Assembly: GCA_947179485.1 (NCBI GenBank)
Contig: OX359249.1
Location: 8,618,001 to 8,682,000, forward strand
Length of the DNA stretch: 64,000 bases
Origin: Allacma fusca
Lineage: Eukaryota > Arthropoda > Collembola > Symphypleona > Sminthuridae
Reading direction: 5' to 3'
This document shows positions 63,688-64,000 of the stretch, piece after piece. The notes under the pieces were generated by a model that was given only the letters and a program-made list of their open reading frames with translations, did no database searches and was not told the origin of the DNA. Made by a program: the position numbers and the translations under genes. How positions within the stretch are numbered: the first letter of the stretch is position 1; each line of letters starts with the position of its first letter.

Positions 63688-63925
63688 TACCGTACATACC
63701 TAATTACACAGACTCAGGTGTATGCACCTAGCCATACCACTCTATCAGCATATACGGATCTCTCAGTCTTAAGTACACACATCTCACTCTCTCTCTCTCT
63801 CTCTCACTCTCACTCGGAGGAGTTTATCTTGAAAAGTCTTGAAAGAGATGTTCTCAGAGGAGCAAATATTATAATGTAAGAATGGGGTATATTGACACAT
63901 TTTTCCACGATTTAATCATGTTCTT
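63688..63925. repeat. 238-bp target-site duplication, right copy (5' side of LINE)
   Basis: Identical second copy of 58337-58574. It is followed by ATAGTATG, the presumed original continuation of the locus. The 9 bp just before it (GTACATACC, overlapping the start) repeat the first bases of the copy, giving a short tandem at the 5' junction. Confidence 0.93.
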
Positions 63926-64000
63926 ATAGTATGTAAACGAGATCCATGTGTTTGGGAAGGCTCTCAAACTCACTCCAACCTCAGATACAGATAGTCAAAT

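Noticed and set aside
58337..63925. The 238-bp direct repeats as LTRs of an LTR retrotransposon
   Set aside because: The interior encodes an APE endonuclease-RT with no protease, RNase H or integrase seen. The repeats lack TG...CA ends, and a polyadenylation signal plus A-tract abut the left repeat. They are target duplications.
1..64000. CRISPR arrays, prokaryotic operons, integrated phage or viral genes
   Set aside because: No regularly spaced repeats with unique spacers, no ribosome-binding-site-linked gene runs and no viral protein motifs were seen. The simple repeats are ordinary microsatellites.

Overview
This window is eukaryotic nuclear DNA, most likely from an invertebrate animal with a fairly large, repeat-rich genome. 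There are no prokaryotic gene arrays or operons, and long gene-free stretches are studded every 1-3 kb with (AC)n, (AG)n, (ACCA)n and (TAG)n microsatellites. A family of short pogo-like MITEs is scattered through it, and one complete non-LTR retrotransposon sits at the right end. The sequence alone does not identify the species; a crustacean or other invertebrate is compatible, but this is inference.

Layout. From 1 to about 58.3 kb I find no gene that can be named. A few short open segments carry splice-like borders and could be exons of one or more long-intron genes. The best is a minus-strand block at 48.61-48.95 kb. Weaker ones lie at 6.77-7.01 (+), 7.14-7.63 (-), 21.36-21.57 (-), 25.94-26.05 (+) and 44.88-45.16 kb (+). 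All are low-confidence, because purine-rich and GC-richer segments here give protein-like peptides in more than one frame. At least ten copies of a 150-220 bp MITE family occur (about 7.9, 8.3, 14.1, 18.3, 28.2, 29.6, 30.5, 30.9, 49.6 and 55.9 kb). The clearest have CAGTG-type ends and TA target duplications.

The only unambiguous genes lie at 58.6-63.7 kb, in a full-length, apparently intact non-LTR retrotransposon on the minus strand. ORF1 (360 aa) carries a CCHC zinc knuckle. ORF2 (1177 aa from its first ATG) has an AP-type endonuclease, a reverse transcriptase and a C-terminal CCHC motif. A 3' UTR with AATAAA and a short A-tract follows. Sequence style places it in the L1/Tx1 group. ORF1 probably packages the RNA; ORF2 nicks the target and reverse transcribes it.

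The most striking observation is that the element is flanked by two identical 238-bp direct copies of the target (58337-58574 and 63688-63925). L1-type insertions normally make duplications of roughly 7-20 bp. The A-tract abuts the left copy, and the element encodes a non-LTR endonuclease/RT, so these are target-site duplications and not LTRs. Their identity indicates a recent insertion.
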